Notes under the pieces: model-generated
Database searches by the model: none
What the model was told of the DNA's origin: nothing
The model's input: only the letters and a program-made list of their open reading frames with translations
Translations under genes and position numbers: made by a program
Part shown: positions 47,301 through 58,281 of the stretch, piece after piece
Numbering within the stretch: position 1 is the stretch's first letter
How the letters are laid out: each line of letters begins with the position of its first letter
NCBI RefSeq assembly: GCF_001039355.2
Contig: NW_019776091.1
Location: forward strand, 231,456-292,325
Origin: Lingula anatina
Taxonomy: Eukaryota; Brachiopoda; Lingulata; Lingulida; Lingulidae
Reading direction: 5' to 3'
DNA: 60,870 bases

Positions 47301-49775
47301 GTTATTCTTTTGAAGTATTCTTATATCATTTTAGATAGTACTGGTATATAATGATGTCTCAGAGGAACAGTCAACCTCTTTAAGTAACCAATTTCAAGTT
47401 GGTTTCTGTGATCAGTTGTTCTTTAAATTTATGTTGTTTTGCCTTCAGGTGACGGTTGAGAACTTCATCAGAGTAATGACTGGACGGCTTCCTCCCAGCA
47501 CCCCGCGCTCCAAACGACTCCTCTCTGATGACAGAAGTAACATTTTAGTCTACATGACTGGTAAGTGTTGTATAATATAGTATGACCAAGTAACTAGCTT
47601 ATATTTGTTGCATGATGCTTACTTGACAAGCCTTTCCCATTATCTTGTCTTTCAGAAAATAGCATAAGTTTTGTACAATTCCTTGGTTTTGGTGGATTGC
47701 AGATAGTAGATAGTTTATAGTGTGTGGGTATTTGTTTACAATGAAGCTTGTACAATACTGTTATATCAGCCTTTTTTTCTTGCTTTTTAAATTTTTTTTC
47801 CCCAAAAATTTCACCAGAAAAGTTTTACTTTGCCACTGATGTACTTTAAGGTCATGGTGGTGATGGTTTCTTGAAGTTCCAAGATGCAGAAGAAATCTCC
47901 AGTATTGAGCTGGCTGACGCCTTTGAACAAATGTGGCAGAAACAGAGGTAAACACCCTAACTAGAATAGATGAGGTGATTGGATTTGTTTATAAGTTGAA
48001 GGAAGTTTGAAATTTGTTAAAATCAATTTTAAATTATAAAGTTGCCAGATTTTTTGTGACTAGGTGCATACATGTAACTAGATGAAAGAGGCACCAGACA
48101 TGCCAAAGTTCTTAAAATACTTTCAAAGTCACAAAGATGCTTTACTCTTTTTGTTCTCCTTTGAAAGTGTGTTTAGTAATTAATAATGCTGACATATGAT
48201 GGGCAGAAATGTTGTGATATATAATAAAAAAAATTTGTTTGCCATAGAATGGTTCAGAAGTACTTTATTTCCTTTGTTGTAGGTATCACGAGGTGTTATT
48301 TATAATTGACACATGTCAGGCAGAATCCATGTACCAGAAGTTGTACTCCCCAAACATACTGGGCGTGGCTAGCAGCAGAGTGGGGGAGGACTCCTTGTCT
48401 GTAAGTATACTGGGTGTGGCTATATATTATCTTTTATAATAACTCCTTACTGTATATTCCAGCACCATGTGGACTCTGCTATTGGTGTCTATGTTATAGA
48501 CAGATATACATATTATGTTCTATGATAACTCAATACTGTATATTCCAGCACCATGTAGACTCTGCTATTGGTGTCTATGTCATAGACAGATACACATACT
48601 ATGCTCTGGAGTTCTTGGAGAAAGTGACACCAGAAAGCAAGAAAACTCTTAGTCAATTTGTAAGTAAAACAATGACAATTGTCAGGGGCGGATCCAGAGA
48701 TATTTTCTGGTAGTCTTCCAAATCATCTTTTTTTTGTCCATCCTCTGTTTTTTAATGCTTCTGACAAAGAAATAACTTAAATGGCGGTCAGTATAAACTT
48801 GAAAAATTCAAACCATCTTCCAAAAGATCTAGAAAACAGCCTTTTGCCGCCCCTGATTATTACACAGTAAAACATAAATACACAGACTGGAAATATATGT
48901 TATTGAAACTTTTTAAATATAATTCTAGTATTTGAGCTATTCAGGTTTTTCATGTACATTACTTCTGCAAATTTAGCGTAGTTATATATTCTAAATTATC
49001 AATCTGATCATAGGCACTGGTCAGATTTCAGTCCAGTCCACTTACTTTGAAGTAACCCAACACCGTAGGCTTACATGGGTAATTGATATACTGCTGAAAC
49101 TTCTATGATCTGATGAATCTTTGTATTGACACTTCCAGTTAAAAGTGTGCCCAAAGTCTGCCTGTGTATCTACAGTGGGAGTGAGGACAGACCTGTTTCA
49201 GCGAGACCCTAAGAAGGTGCTGGTGACGGATTTCTTTGGCAGTGTGAGGAACGTGGAATTGTCACCATACACTGTGACACTGAATGATACTGGTGATACT
49301 GGTGATAGTGCAGCATCTGACAGGGAAACTTGCAGGTAACGTTATAGTATCTCATGATCTGTTAACATTTTTATCCTCTTCCCTTTTTTTCTATTTGATT
49401 TTAGTTAGCAAAAATGATTTGGGTAAGAATACAACAAAATTTAGATAAGACGAATGTTAGAAAAAAATATTTGGATTGATTCAACTCGGGCTTTTTAAGT
49501 TTTATCCTGACTGAGCTCTTATACTGTATATCTAAAATATAAAAAAAGTTTTTACTTGGCCTAAAGCATGGGATTTTCGGAATTATGATAATTGTATATT
49601 TTAAACTTTGAAACAGACCTATTTGACCGTGCCCACAAGCTATGGTTTATCTTGCAGTGCTGATTCCTGTGCTCAGAAAAAGAAAATACAAAGGAAAAAG
49701 ATGTCATATGTGGACCAGTTTCCAGTAGAACAGTTTTTAAAGAGGGTCGGTTTTTCCTTTATTCTATTACAATGA
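44352..49775 (+). CDS. PIGK: GPI-anchor transamidase catalytic subunit PIGK (broken by a gap)
   Basis: Caspase-like (C13) cysteine peptidase that transfers proteins to GPI anchors in the ER. Exons: 44352-44441 (signal peptide), 44880-44943 (NNWAVLVDT, cut by N), 46624-46682 (ADDMACNPRNP), 47107-47183 (VEVDYRGYE), 47449-47560 (STPRSKRLLSDDRSNIL), 47851-47947 (GHGG catalytic His), 48283-48400 (DTCQ catalytic Cys), 48549-48659, 49139-49335 (RTDLFQRDPKKVLVTDFFGS) and 49658 on. Phases match wherever both sides are present. The second half of exon 2, about 28 residues (the RFWFNYRH region), is missing in the gap. After FLKR the frame either reads on to TGA at 49773-49775 or splices by a weak donor to 50007 and stops after one codon. 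Either way the usual C-terminal membrane helix is not found. Confidence 0.92.
44944..44944. other. Assembly gap inside PIGK exon 2
   Basis: Single N directly after GTAGACACTT. Coding homology stops here and inverted-repeat sequence begins. Confidence 0.85.
44945..46090. mobile_element. Foldback element with about 410-bp near-identical inverted arms
   Basis: 44945-45361 is the near-perfect inverse of 45681-46090, with a spacer of about 320 bp. The arm ends read ATTGTCAGTCCATGTCAGGG outward. Very high arm identity means a recent foldback transposon, or a palindrome made by chimeric assembly at a contig end. A short piece of the same arm recurs after the next N (46286-46345), so the element occurs more than once. 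No transposase was seen. Confidence 0.7.
46083..46284. repeat. 61-bp tandem repeat
   Basis: The unit starts GACAATATTACCTGTCTGG and ends GATGGACAGAACATT. Starts are at 46083, 46144, 46205 and 46266, so three full units and a part, cut by the N at 46285. Unit 1 overlaps the end of the inverted arm, so the true array may be longer. Confidence 0.88.
46285..46285. other. Assembly gap marker (single N)
   Basis: Ends the 61-bp array. The right side restarts inside the foldback arm (ATTTAGCGATTTTACGACAA, as at 45809). Confidence 0.85.
46984..47067 (+). pseudogene. Duplicated fragment of a PIGK intron end and exon start
   Basis: GTTTATAATTCCTTGCATG, TTCTTCTATTGTAG and CCATGGTGTTCAACAATGCC repeat the acceptor and first 20 or so coding bases of the exon at 47107, about 84 bp upstream. 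It diverges after AATGCCAAT and has no donor, so it is a decoy acceptor, not a full exon. A weaker third copy (ATAATTCCTGGAATGTTCTT) is at about 46909. Confidence 0.75.
48437..48522 (+). pseudogene. Duplicated fragment of a PIGK exon
   Basis: An 86-bp unit containing TGTATATTCCAG and CACCATGTGGACTCTGCTAT… precedes the real exon at 48549. It reads 22 codons like the real one (HHVDSAIGVYVIDRYTYY) and then meets TGA. It is flanked by the same intron end, so it is a tandem duplication with a decoy acceptor. Confidence 0.8.
48683..48855. mobile_element. MITE family 2
   Basis: CAGGGGCGGATCCAGAGATA … TTTTGCCGCCCCTG, about 170 bp, in a PIGK intron directly after the exon ending 48659. Confidence 0.8.
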
Positions 49776-50012
49776 TTGCTTCAGTAACACCAAAGCAACG
49801 GAATTAGTTACAGTATTGTAATTATATATTGCGATGGCAAAAGATGTAATGATTGTGAACTGCTAATCCCATAAATGTAGATATTAATTTTGTTCTTTAT
49901 CTGAGAAAAACTGAGAAGCATCTAAACCAAGTAATTTTGCCCTTTGGTATGTGATGATGTATTTTTGTCAAGTTAAACTTAATCAAGAAATATCTTTCTT
50001 TTTCAGAGGTGA

Positions 50013-53000
50013 TATTATAAGGAGAAATATTTGAGGGGTTTAACAGAGAGAATATGTACACAAACAGAGAAAAGAGAACACATAAATTTGAGTGGAATCA
50101 GAAGTCATGCTGCAGTTGGGTTCTTCAAAAGGACGGAGTGTGACTGTAACAGATTTTCAAGTGAAAATTGAAGACTCTGTGTCAGATTTTGATGGAGATT
50201 CTCCGTAATTTGCATGTTCAGTGTCCCTGTGCTGCCCAGCTAAGTCTGTTGTCAACATGTTATGCATATTTTTTTTATGTGCAATATTTTTATAACAAAA
50301 CTATGTAAAGAAAGATATCTCTTTTTAATCATATTTATTACAGGTTGTTGAATTGCTCATGAACGTAAAACGGTGACCAAGTTTGCACCAGGACAATTAT
50401 ATTCAGTATTACAGTGAACCAAATGTGAAGACGATACGATCACAAGCTTTGTGTAGGATAATTCATAATCTATGCACTTGGCTTCTGGGAGCTTTTTCAC
50501 TTGTTTTGCGTGCGTTCGGCCGCACACGTAAGTTAATCACTCCTTATCTGCTTGAGGAGGCCCGTCATTCAGCTAATCTGATTGTACTCAGCGAGAGTCA
50601 CTGCAGAGTTGGATCTGTCTGCGTAGAAATGTATTTTCATTGGGAACACCCTAAGATAAGGATGCCCAGGTAGTCCCAGGTGTACTTGGTTCAGACTGAT
50701 TATTGTCGGTATAATATAAATAACTTTTCTTATTCAGATCAGTGGCATATAACCAGAGAGTCTGACAGAACTAACCTCAGGTCGTACATGTACAAAGTGA
50801 ACAAACTTGAACAAAAAACAAGGACCTGAGAAATGGAAAATAAAGGGGATATAGAAAGGGAAAAACTTTTGGTATCAGGCTACCCATGTTATGTCATTCC
50901 AATCCATCTCAACTCCGAAAACGCAAATAAATTTATTGCCCTATTAACAACCTCTTCATATTTTATTTAAGAAAAAAAATTGCTTCATACTTTAGTTTTA
51001 TCTTGCATGACCAGCTGTCCAATTTCCTAACGTCAATGATGACTAAGTGCTGAGGGGAAAAAAAGTTATGTTGCATCTTACTTTAACCCTGAAATCGGAT
51101 TCCTTGAAGTAAAAAAAATGTTTTTACGTGGAATACACAGAATAAGATGAGTATCTTTTATGAACTTGAATTGACTCGGTTTAGGTAAATAATAACCGTC
51201 TTTACCAGAAATTACCAGAAAAGAGATGTCTATCTTCTTTGGAAGGGAATTTGTTATCACCAGTCGTCGTGGTTTTTATCATAATAAGGCCAACCTAATC
51301 AATCTCTTTTCTTCGTGAAATAAAAATTAAGTCCAAAACTACACTCACTGTTTAACAGTATTTTTGTTGTTGTTAATTCACTGTTAGGTAGATAGATAGT
51401 TTTGGTATTTTGCTTATTTTACACACAATACCCTCATAAAATGCACACGGAGGAACTGCATAGCTGGGCTTTAATTTCTTCATCCCAAATGTGTCTGAAG
51501 AATAGCACGGATGCAGCGATTTTAGTGTGCAATGTCCCCTGTGAGAACTTGTCTCATTTAACGCTCACTTACCGTTCTCAATCTGACCTGGAACACAATG
51601 TTTTTCTCTTTAAATAAAATGTGCTTAATCTGTTCTAGGACTGTAAAAAAAAAACACACCAAATATTCTAGAATAGACTGAGAACCGTAAGAGACAATTT
51701 TTCGCAGGCATATATAGGGCGGTCCCTTTTGAGAGAGCAGACACCCGTCACTGCACTTCAAACGTTACGTCTGGACCAGGAAGAATATAAACATGGTACT
51801 AATCGGTGGAGGAGATATCTGATTATTTCATGTCTACCCCTGGAGCTGTTATCTGAAAAAAATCCTCACGTAAAACATAAAATCTAAAAAGAATGGTCTC
51901 TGTTAAAAGTTGCCCTTGTTGCTTTAATAGACCGTGGTGGCCCGACCTGGAGAATACGTGGGATTCGTCTGTAATGAAATTGTCGGAATTTCTTCTTCCG
52001 AGAAAGACGAAGAAGATTTATTTCTTCGAAAATTGCACGTGTGGCACCTCCCTGTACTAGACAGTGGGTTATCTGGTCACGGTTCAGGTACATGTATCAC
52101 CTGATGTACCCGGAGCAAGATAGCACATTCAGAACAACATGGTCCGTGGACTAACAGATCCGCCGGCTTCTTATGGCCGACCCGCTTTGAAGCAATGCCG
52201 CTAATTCCCGGATGGTCTCCCGCCTCCATACGCGCCAATGCACGGTTTAAATCTCGCCGTACCTGTACCTGTGCTATTCTTCATAGGCACATTTGGGACG
52301 AAGAATAATGCCCAGCTATGCAGTTCCTCCGAGTGCATTTTACGAAGGTATTGTGTGTAAAAGAAACAAAATACCAAAACTATCTATCCATCTACTTTAC
52401 AGTTAACTGCTAGGCCCCTGCAGCGACGGCGTGTCGAGTCGAAGAGACAATCGGCGGATGACTCGGCATCGCTTTTATGTGGAGTCGGCCATATTTAGTC
52501 GGCAAATCAGTTAGTCCGCGGATCAACTTGTTGTGAAAGCGCTCTGAGAGGGTATTGGAAGCCTGTATTTAATTAACCAGTACCGCAAACTCTACGCATT
52601 TATGAGTATTCTACGTATTTTAGGACGCCCCCACCCCGTTGTTTACAGTCTAAAATAAGTTCTAACAACCAGCTAAATTGATTAATAAAAAAAATATAAA
52701 CACACAAAAAATACTGGTAACTAATTGATGAATTGAGAGACAATAATATTATATCATACTATGGGAACAAGGGTCGTAAATAATGAATAGAATTTTTAAA
52801 AATATCTGGTAGTGGGAATGGTCACGAGGAGTAGACAACTGTTGGCCAACATATCCTTAGCAGCTGCAATGTTTTTGAGTAAGAATTAAGCATTTCTGAT
52901 AAGCTATTGAGTCTTTTTAAGTGTTCGCTCTCTGCTCTTCGCATATATATATGTTATTTTGCATTTTCCCCCTAATTATGTACATATACATTTATGCATA

Positions 53001-53937
53001 AAGCAACAAACCTTGGAGCATGTTTTCAACAGAAATTTTGTTAGTGTTGTGGCATTAATTTTCAAAACATGTTTACTGTTCAATGCAAGGTCACGGCAGA
53101 AAATCCTTTTAATCAGTGAACAAATGTTTACTGTAACAGATAGGAGACAAGCAAGCGCGCACGAGGACTGATACATGTATTTTCTCGCACGTAGCATACT
53201 AGAACGTTGACAAGGTGGATTTTTATTATAAATAGATATTCACATAATTAGCTAGAAAAATATCTGTGCATATTTAGTGAAAATAGCTCTCTGTAATCTT
53301 GGTAGAGTGAGTATGAGCTTATACCTGCCAACAAATTTAATATTATCAACAAGACACGTCGTAACACTGTCTAGGCACGCTGATAAGTTTGGTCACCAAT
53401 TCTGGCAGTCAGGGTTACAGATAGATATTTTCTCACTCACGTGCAAAATACGAGTTTTGTAGTACCTTTATCTTGTTGTCGATTTTCTTTTTCAGACAAA
53501 ATACTTTGCATTGATTAATCCTGCACGCATTCGAACTCTTTTAAGTCAGTGTTTCGGAATATTTAATATCTCGATGATTTCAACACCAAGGAATAAATGA
53601 ACACCCATTTTGGAGATGAAAGTAAATGGGTTAAAATATGCGGCACTAAATCACACTCAAATTATAGAATTAGTCCTTTTCCCTAAAAGGGTTTTTATTG
53701 AATTCAGATTTCTAGTTGTTTGCTGTCATTTCATTACATTTGTCTATCAGTTCTTTTGAAAATAGATTTGCAAAATATCTGGGAACGCGTCCTATGTCGA
53801 CGCCTAGAGATGTCCCTTGATTAACCACATCCTTAATTCCAATGAAAAACGCAATTTTCAAGGTTATATGAAACTAGACGCAATTTTCAAGGTTATCTGT
53901 AGCAAATAACACACTTGCAAGCCCTGGCACAGTTGTG
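50013..53937. other. Intergenic region between PIGK and the Dae2-like gene
   Basis: No exon recognised. In particular, no frame encodes a hydrophobic helix that could be a missing PIGK anchor. It holds the inverted-repeat element at 51371-52408. An AATAAA near 50840 may serve PIGK. Confidence 0.5.
51371..52408. mobile_element. 1-kb element with about 140-bp inverted arms
   Basis: 51371-51512 and 52268-52408 are imperfect inverse copies. Shared stretches include GATAGATAGTTTTGGTATTT, TTTTACACACAATACC, GGAGGAACTGCATAGCTGGG and GAAGAATAGCAC. A second small inverted pair (CCGTTCTCAATCTG / AGACTGAGAACCG) is inside. No transposase frame. Likely a non-autonomous DNA transposon or foldback element. 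Confidence 0.65.
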
Positions 53938-53945
53938 TATATAAG
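53938..53945 (+). promoter_or_regulatory. TATA box of the Dae2-like gene
   Basis: TATATAAG lies 59 bp upstream of the start codon. An initiator-like TCATTTC about 30 bp downstream of it (near 53969) would give a 5' UTR of roughly 27 nt. A TATA promoter contrasts with the AK5/PIGK promoter and fits an inducible or tissue-specific gene. Confidence 0.65.
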
Positions 53946-53996
53946 GCGTACCTAGCTCCGGGTCCTCGTCATTTCAGCGACACATTTTAAACCACC

Positions 53997-55681
53997 ATGA
54001 AGCTTATACTGGTTGTTTTGGGTATCTTTTTGTTCTATGGTAAGTCTTCGTCATTTTTCCTATAGGCCAATATGAGCGTGAAACAAGTGTCCAAAAATTG
54101 ATTTGATTATCAAATAAGTAAATAGGTCTACATAAATCATCATCCATGTGATATTGCCGTAACTTTTTGACTAACATTCAATCGACTTTATATTTTTCCA
54201 TTTTGAAACACGATAGAAATTTAAAGCATTGCCATTCCGACGCTGTACCAATACAAATGATTAATAGACGTTATCAAATCGTATTTTTACAGTTTGGGTT
54301 TATAAAACGTTTTGACAATATACAGTTCAGTGCATTTAGATTTAACCTGACTTTTCCAGCTGTCACGGTCCGGATGCTGACATCTTGTGCAGTGACCCAC
54401 GTGGTCGGGCTGGCAGTTATATAGGTGGCGCCCCTGACGGCTGTGAGTGCACTAACGTGGTCAAGAACCTCTGTTCCAGAGCGTACACACAGACTAGGAA
54501 CTGGAAAAGAGGGACTAAAGTCAGTTTTTTCTTTTTTTATTATTATTTTAAAGATTTGGCATATAGAGTTTTTATTCTTGCTTTCTTTTATTTCATAATT
54601 TTATTGAACTTATCTTTTGATAAGTTTCCCTTATTCTCCCGTATTTTCGTTTATTTTTTTCTTTTCATTGCTCATGTCATTATAAACCCTGCACCTTTCC
54701 TTGCTATATTTGAGTCCAGTCGTACACATCTGATATAATCACAACTGAAATCGCTTCAGGTATGGGGCAATTGCAACAGAATCCAGCAATTCACTGCTAT
54801 CGCAACGTTTCCCAGTGGTAGCTACAGTGGCCACGCTGCCATATTTGATTCTTGCACTAGTAACGGGATCAAGGTAAGTTCAACAGTTTGACTAGTCAGA
54901 CGTTACCAATCTCTTAACAAATATCAGTCTAAACCGTGTAACGGCTCTTCCAGCTCTGCCATTGGATTAATGTTGACGTAGACCGGTCAATACATTGGGA
55001 ATTAAACAACCTTTGGTGGACCAAATAGTTAAGAGCTGTCGTCTTTTTCAATAAATAACAGGGTGCATTGAAGCTCGGGATTTTCACTTATTTAGACATC
55101 CTTTTGGCGCCTATTGATTTTGACGTGTCATTCTGCTTACCTGTGAATGATCGATTAGATACATGCTTGAATATGTACCACAATGTAGACTCGCTATATA
55201 ATATAGGGCTTAATTAATATGTCAGAATAACATATAAATATTCTTTTTTATGTTAGCATTGTTCTAGGAGTAATGTCTAGAAATGATTAGGATAACACTG
55301 TTGACTCTTTTAGTAAGAGGGTTGGTACAATTAATCTGGATGGAGGCGAGGGGGGGGGGGTCACAGGCACGAGGAAACAGGTGTTGCTCCATTTTCTAAA
55401 CTTTTCGTGGCGCTCGAATAAATAGCATTTTGTGTGTGTGTGTGTGTGGTGGTGGTGGGGGTGGGGGGGGGGGGGGGGCTTTTCGCCCCACATATCGGAA
55501 ATCCTCGCATAAGAATTAATTAACCATAGTGGCTTCAGTTGAACTGCCGTGTATGGTTTCTCTTTAGGTGTGGGACCAGTGGTGTGGCCGTGGGAAGATG
55601 GACTCTAGAATCATACGAGTCGGTAATAACTATCACTACCCCAGCAACGCGGCGGAGGCTTTCTACACCATTGAAGTCTGA
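53997..55681 (+). CDS. Secreted Dae2/Tae2-type amidase (domesticated T6SS effector family)
   Basis: Exons 53997-54039 (signal peptide MKLILVVLGIFLFY), 54360-54519, 54760-54873 and 55568-55681, about 143 aa. Exons 2-4 share phase 0 and give, in order, CHGPDADILCSDPRG, GGAPDGCECTNVVK, NWKRGTKVWGN, FTAIATFPSG, GHAAIF, GIKVWDQW, RIIRVG and EAFYTIEV. This is the diagnostic layout of the Tae2/Dae2 (BPSL0067) family: an N-terminal catalytic Cys motif and a catalytic His in GHAAIF. These enzymes cut peptidoglycan peptides; animal copies are antibacterial and secreted. Extra Cys residues suggest disulphides. Exon 1 ends in phase 1 while exon 2 needs phase 2, so a microexon or one-base error lies between them. 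Introns and signal peptide exclude bacterial contamination. Confidence 0.88.
55429..55480. repeat. GT/G-rich low-complexity tract
   Basis: TG dinucleotide run passing into GGTGGTGGGGGT and a G run, in the last intron of the Dae2-like gene. Confidence 0.85.
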
Positions 55682-58281
55682 TGTGCCTGGCTTTAAACGC
55701 AGCTACAGCTAGCGCAGTAGAAGACGGCGTTTCTTTTAGACTCAGACTTTCAAGATGGAATAATGAAGATTGAGAAAAACTGACATCAAATTGTTTGCTA
55801 TGACAATAAATGTTAATTTTGAACGACATACTTTTAAATTCAACAGAACCTTTTTCGTGAGAATAAATGTTGAATTCTCTGATAGATACTGCGTTCAGTT
55901 TGTTTTCATTTAAACTCGCTGTTGCTAATAAAGATTTTCCTGCGGGCCTCTACTTTGCAGCGTGATTTAAGATTAATATTTTAATATTATCTTTCTGTTA
56001 AACGGAGGAGGCAGAAATTTGAAAAGAAACGTACCAAAATGTTTTCCACTTACATCATTTATCATTTACTCTTTTGGACAATTAATTGATGTTAATATAT
56101 GTTAATATATTTCCCTAATTCCATAACTGAGTATTTCCTCAATTAAAATGTTTTCTTAAAAAGCGAATGAGTATATATAATGATTTATCATTCACAAATA
56201 TTGGCCTTACTGTTATACATAATTGAGGAATTTATTTTGAAAATTTCATCGAATGCAGCTGGAGAACTAGAAAACTTTGTGACCCGGATGTTAGCTGGAT
56301 AAATATAGGAACATTAGTGGGCGTAAGGGTACGATTAATATTGTAAATGTATGGTGGTTAATTGCTTTTAACAATTGATTCCCTGAATTTAAAAGAATAG
56401 AGATGAATTTGTTTCTGAATATTTTCAAACGGTTTCTCATTGGTAGTCATTTAGCTATTCATTGTCGTTCTGAATCGACAAACATTCTTATCAAGTCAAT
56501 CAAGTATTGTTCATACATTGATTTTTTTTCTACTTCTCAAGATATTGCCAAAGTTAATGCAATCCTTCATTGCACTGCCCCCTACATAAGAACTGTTTGA
56601 GTCAAAAGATTTTGGAGGACCCTGTGGCACAGAATGGCATAAATAAAATCCAAATTTTCACTAATAATCTTTCAGATAAAGCAGTCCAATCTTCTTCTTC
56701 TGTGACACGCTTTTCATCAGTCTCTTTTTCACGCGGGGACCTCTACCCCTTTATAACTATTCAAACGTCTAAAGTGCGATTTACATTCAATGAAACGCAC
56801 TCGGGTTATTATGACTATGAGGCTCTCGTCTGGATACAGATCAGTGTTATGACTGCGGGGCTAGAGTTTATTAATCCGGTCAATTGTATTTGCATTGATG
56901 AATGTGAACACACGATGTTCAACAATTTATGTGAACTTCAGTTTTGGCCACGTTGTTAACTGAAAATATGGTTTTCATTGTGATACAGACAGGGGTCTGG
57001 GTAAAGAAGGGCCCACAAGAGGCCACAAAAAAAAAAAAAAAAAAAACTTTCTTGTCAATTCTGCTTGCTCCGGATAAAATTCCATGCTATAGTGATACAT
57101 TAACGTGGCATCTAATATTTGGAACACTGAGAATAAAATCAGAGTCCAAGTGACTCCAAACTTGGAGTCCAGCAGTGGTGCCTAAAATAACTTACAATTA
57201 TTAATAATAGGAGATCTCGGGGAAATTAAAAAAGTAATTACCAACGTTTTCACGTATTTATTTTTAAAATGTGTTTTTCACCCACCCCATATAAAATAGT
57301 CCACTGCATTTAGAAATCAAATTCACTTATACTGTAGTGTATAGGATACAAAAACTATACAATTTTATCACAGACATTTCCCACGTCTTTTTACAATGTA
57401 CAGTATTATGAAACAACAAAAGTTTATTCCACAGACACAAGTTACCATATTTACATCATTTATCACGCAGAGTCCGCGCACTTGTATGTCAGATGATATT
57501 GCCTAGTTTTACGCACATAAAACTGTGCCTAAAATTGCATTTATCCGTCTTATAGCTGCCAATATGCTGTAAAAGTTTTTTGAAAAACAAATCAGCATAC
57601 ACACAAAGTTCAGTCCCTCCAAATAATTTTTTAAATCTTGTATATTGTGCATATACGCTTATCAAGCATTTCAAAAATACTCGTCTCAAAATGAAATTGA
57701 TCTTATTTGTATTGACGAAAAAGTTAACTCTTCTTGGGAATTTGTCGTCCCTACCAAATATCACTGTGATATCATTGCCAACTTCAATCAGCCCTAGAGA
57801 CATTCCTCATCGGTACTGTGACACAAAACACGTTACAGTGACCATAATAGTTATGTCTTCATTGCTGCCTTCGTACTAATTGTATGTTCATCTCATATTT
57901 ATTCTGGCAAATGTGGATGTCTTTAGATTATGCATGACACCTCACATTGGCAATGTTATCCAACTGTTATCCAAATGCAAACGGTATAAAGTACAGAAAT
58001 AAGACAGGATTGTGTCTTTTTTGTTTTATTTTAGTTTCATAACTGAGGAAGGATAAGTCAGTCGGCCAAGATAAAGACCAGAAATTTGAGGAAAGTGCTT
58101 TTTCAAAGTCAAACCTTTTTTTCGGCTGACCGAATTAATTTGGATTTTTGTTGGCACGCCCACTTTATATGATTATGAAGAAAACTTGTAGTAGTGAAGG
58201 GAATGCACAAATCTGTACCTTCGCCTGTTATGTAGGCCTATCTTTAAATATCGATCCAAATTGAAGCTGGGTACGTCGTGT
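55682..58281. other. Convergent intergenic region, no gene recognised
   Basis: An AATAAA at about 55806, followed by another near 55863, fits the end of the Dae2-like transcript. Frames at 56570-56959 (+) and 57489-57803 (-) are open but show no family motif or splice partners. An A run is at 57027-57046. Confidence 0.45.

Noticed and set aside
50383-50673. 96-codon frame considered as the missing PIGK membrane exon
   Set aside because: It lacks a proper membrane helix and the family's C-terminal pattern.
53997-55681. Bacterial contamination as the source of the amidase
   Set aside because: The coding sequence is split by GT-AG introns and has a eukaryotic signal peptide and TATA promoter.
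56570-56959. 129-codon frame between the amidase and fibrinogen-like genes
   Set aside because: No signal peptide, domain or splice partner, and composition like the surrounding AT-rich DNA.
57489-57803. 104-codon minus-strand frame considered as a retroelement fragment
   Set aside because: No reverse transcriptase or integrase motif could be pointed to.
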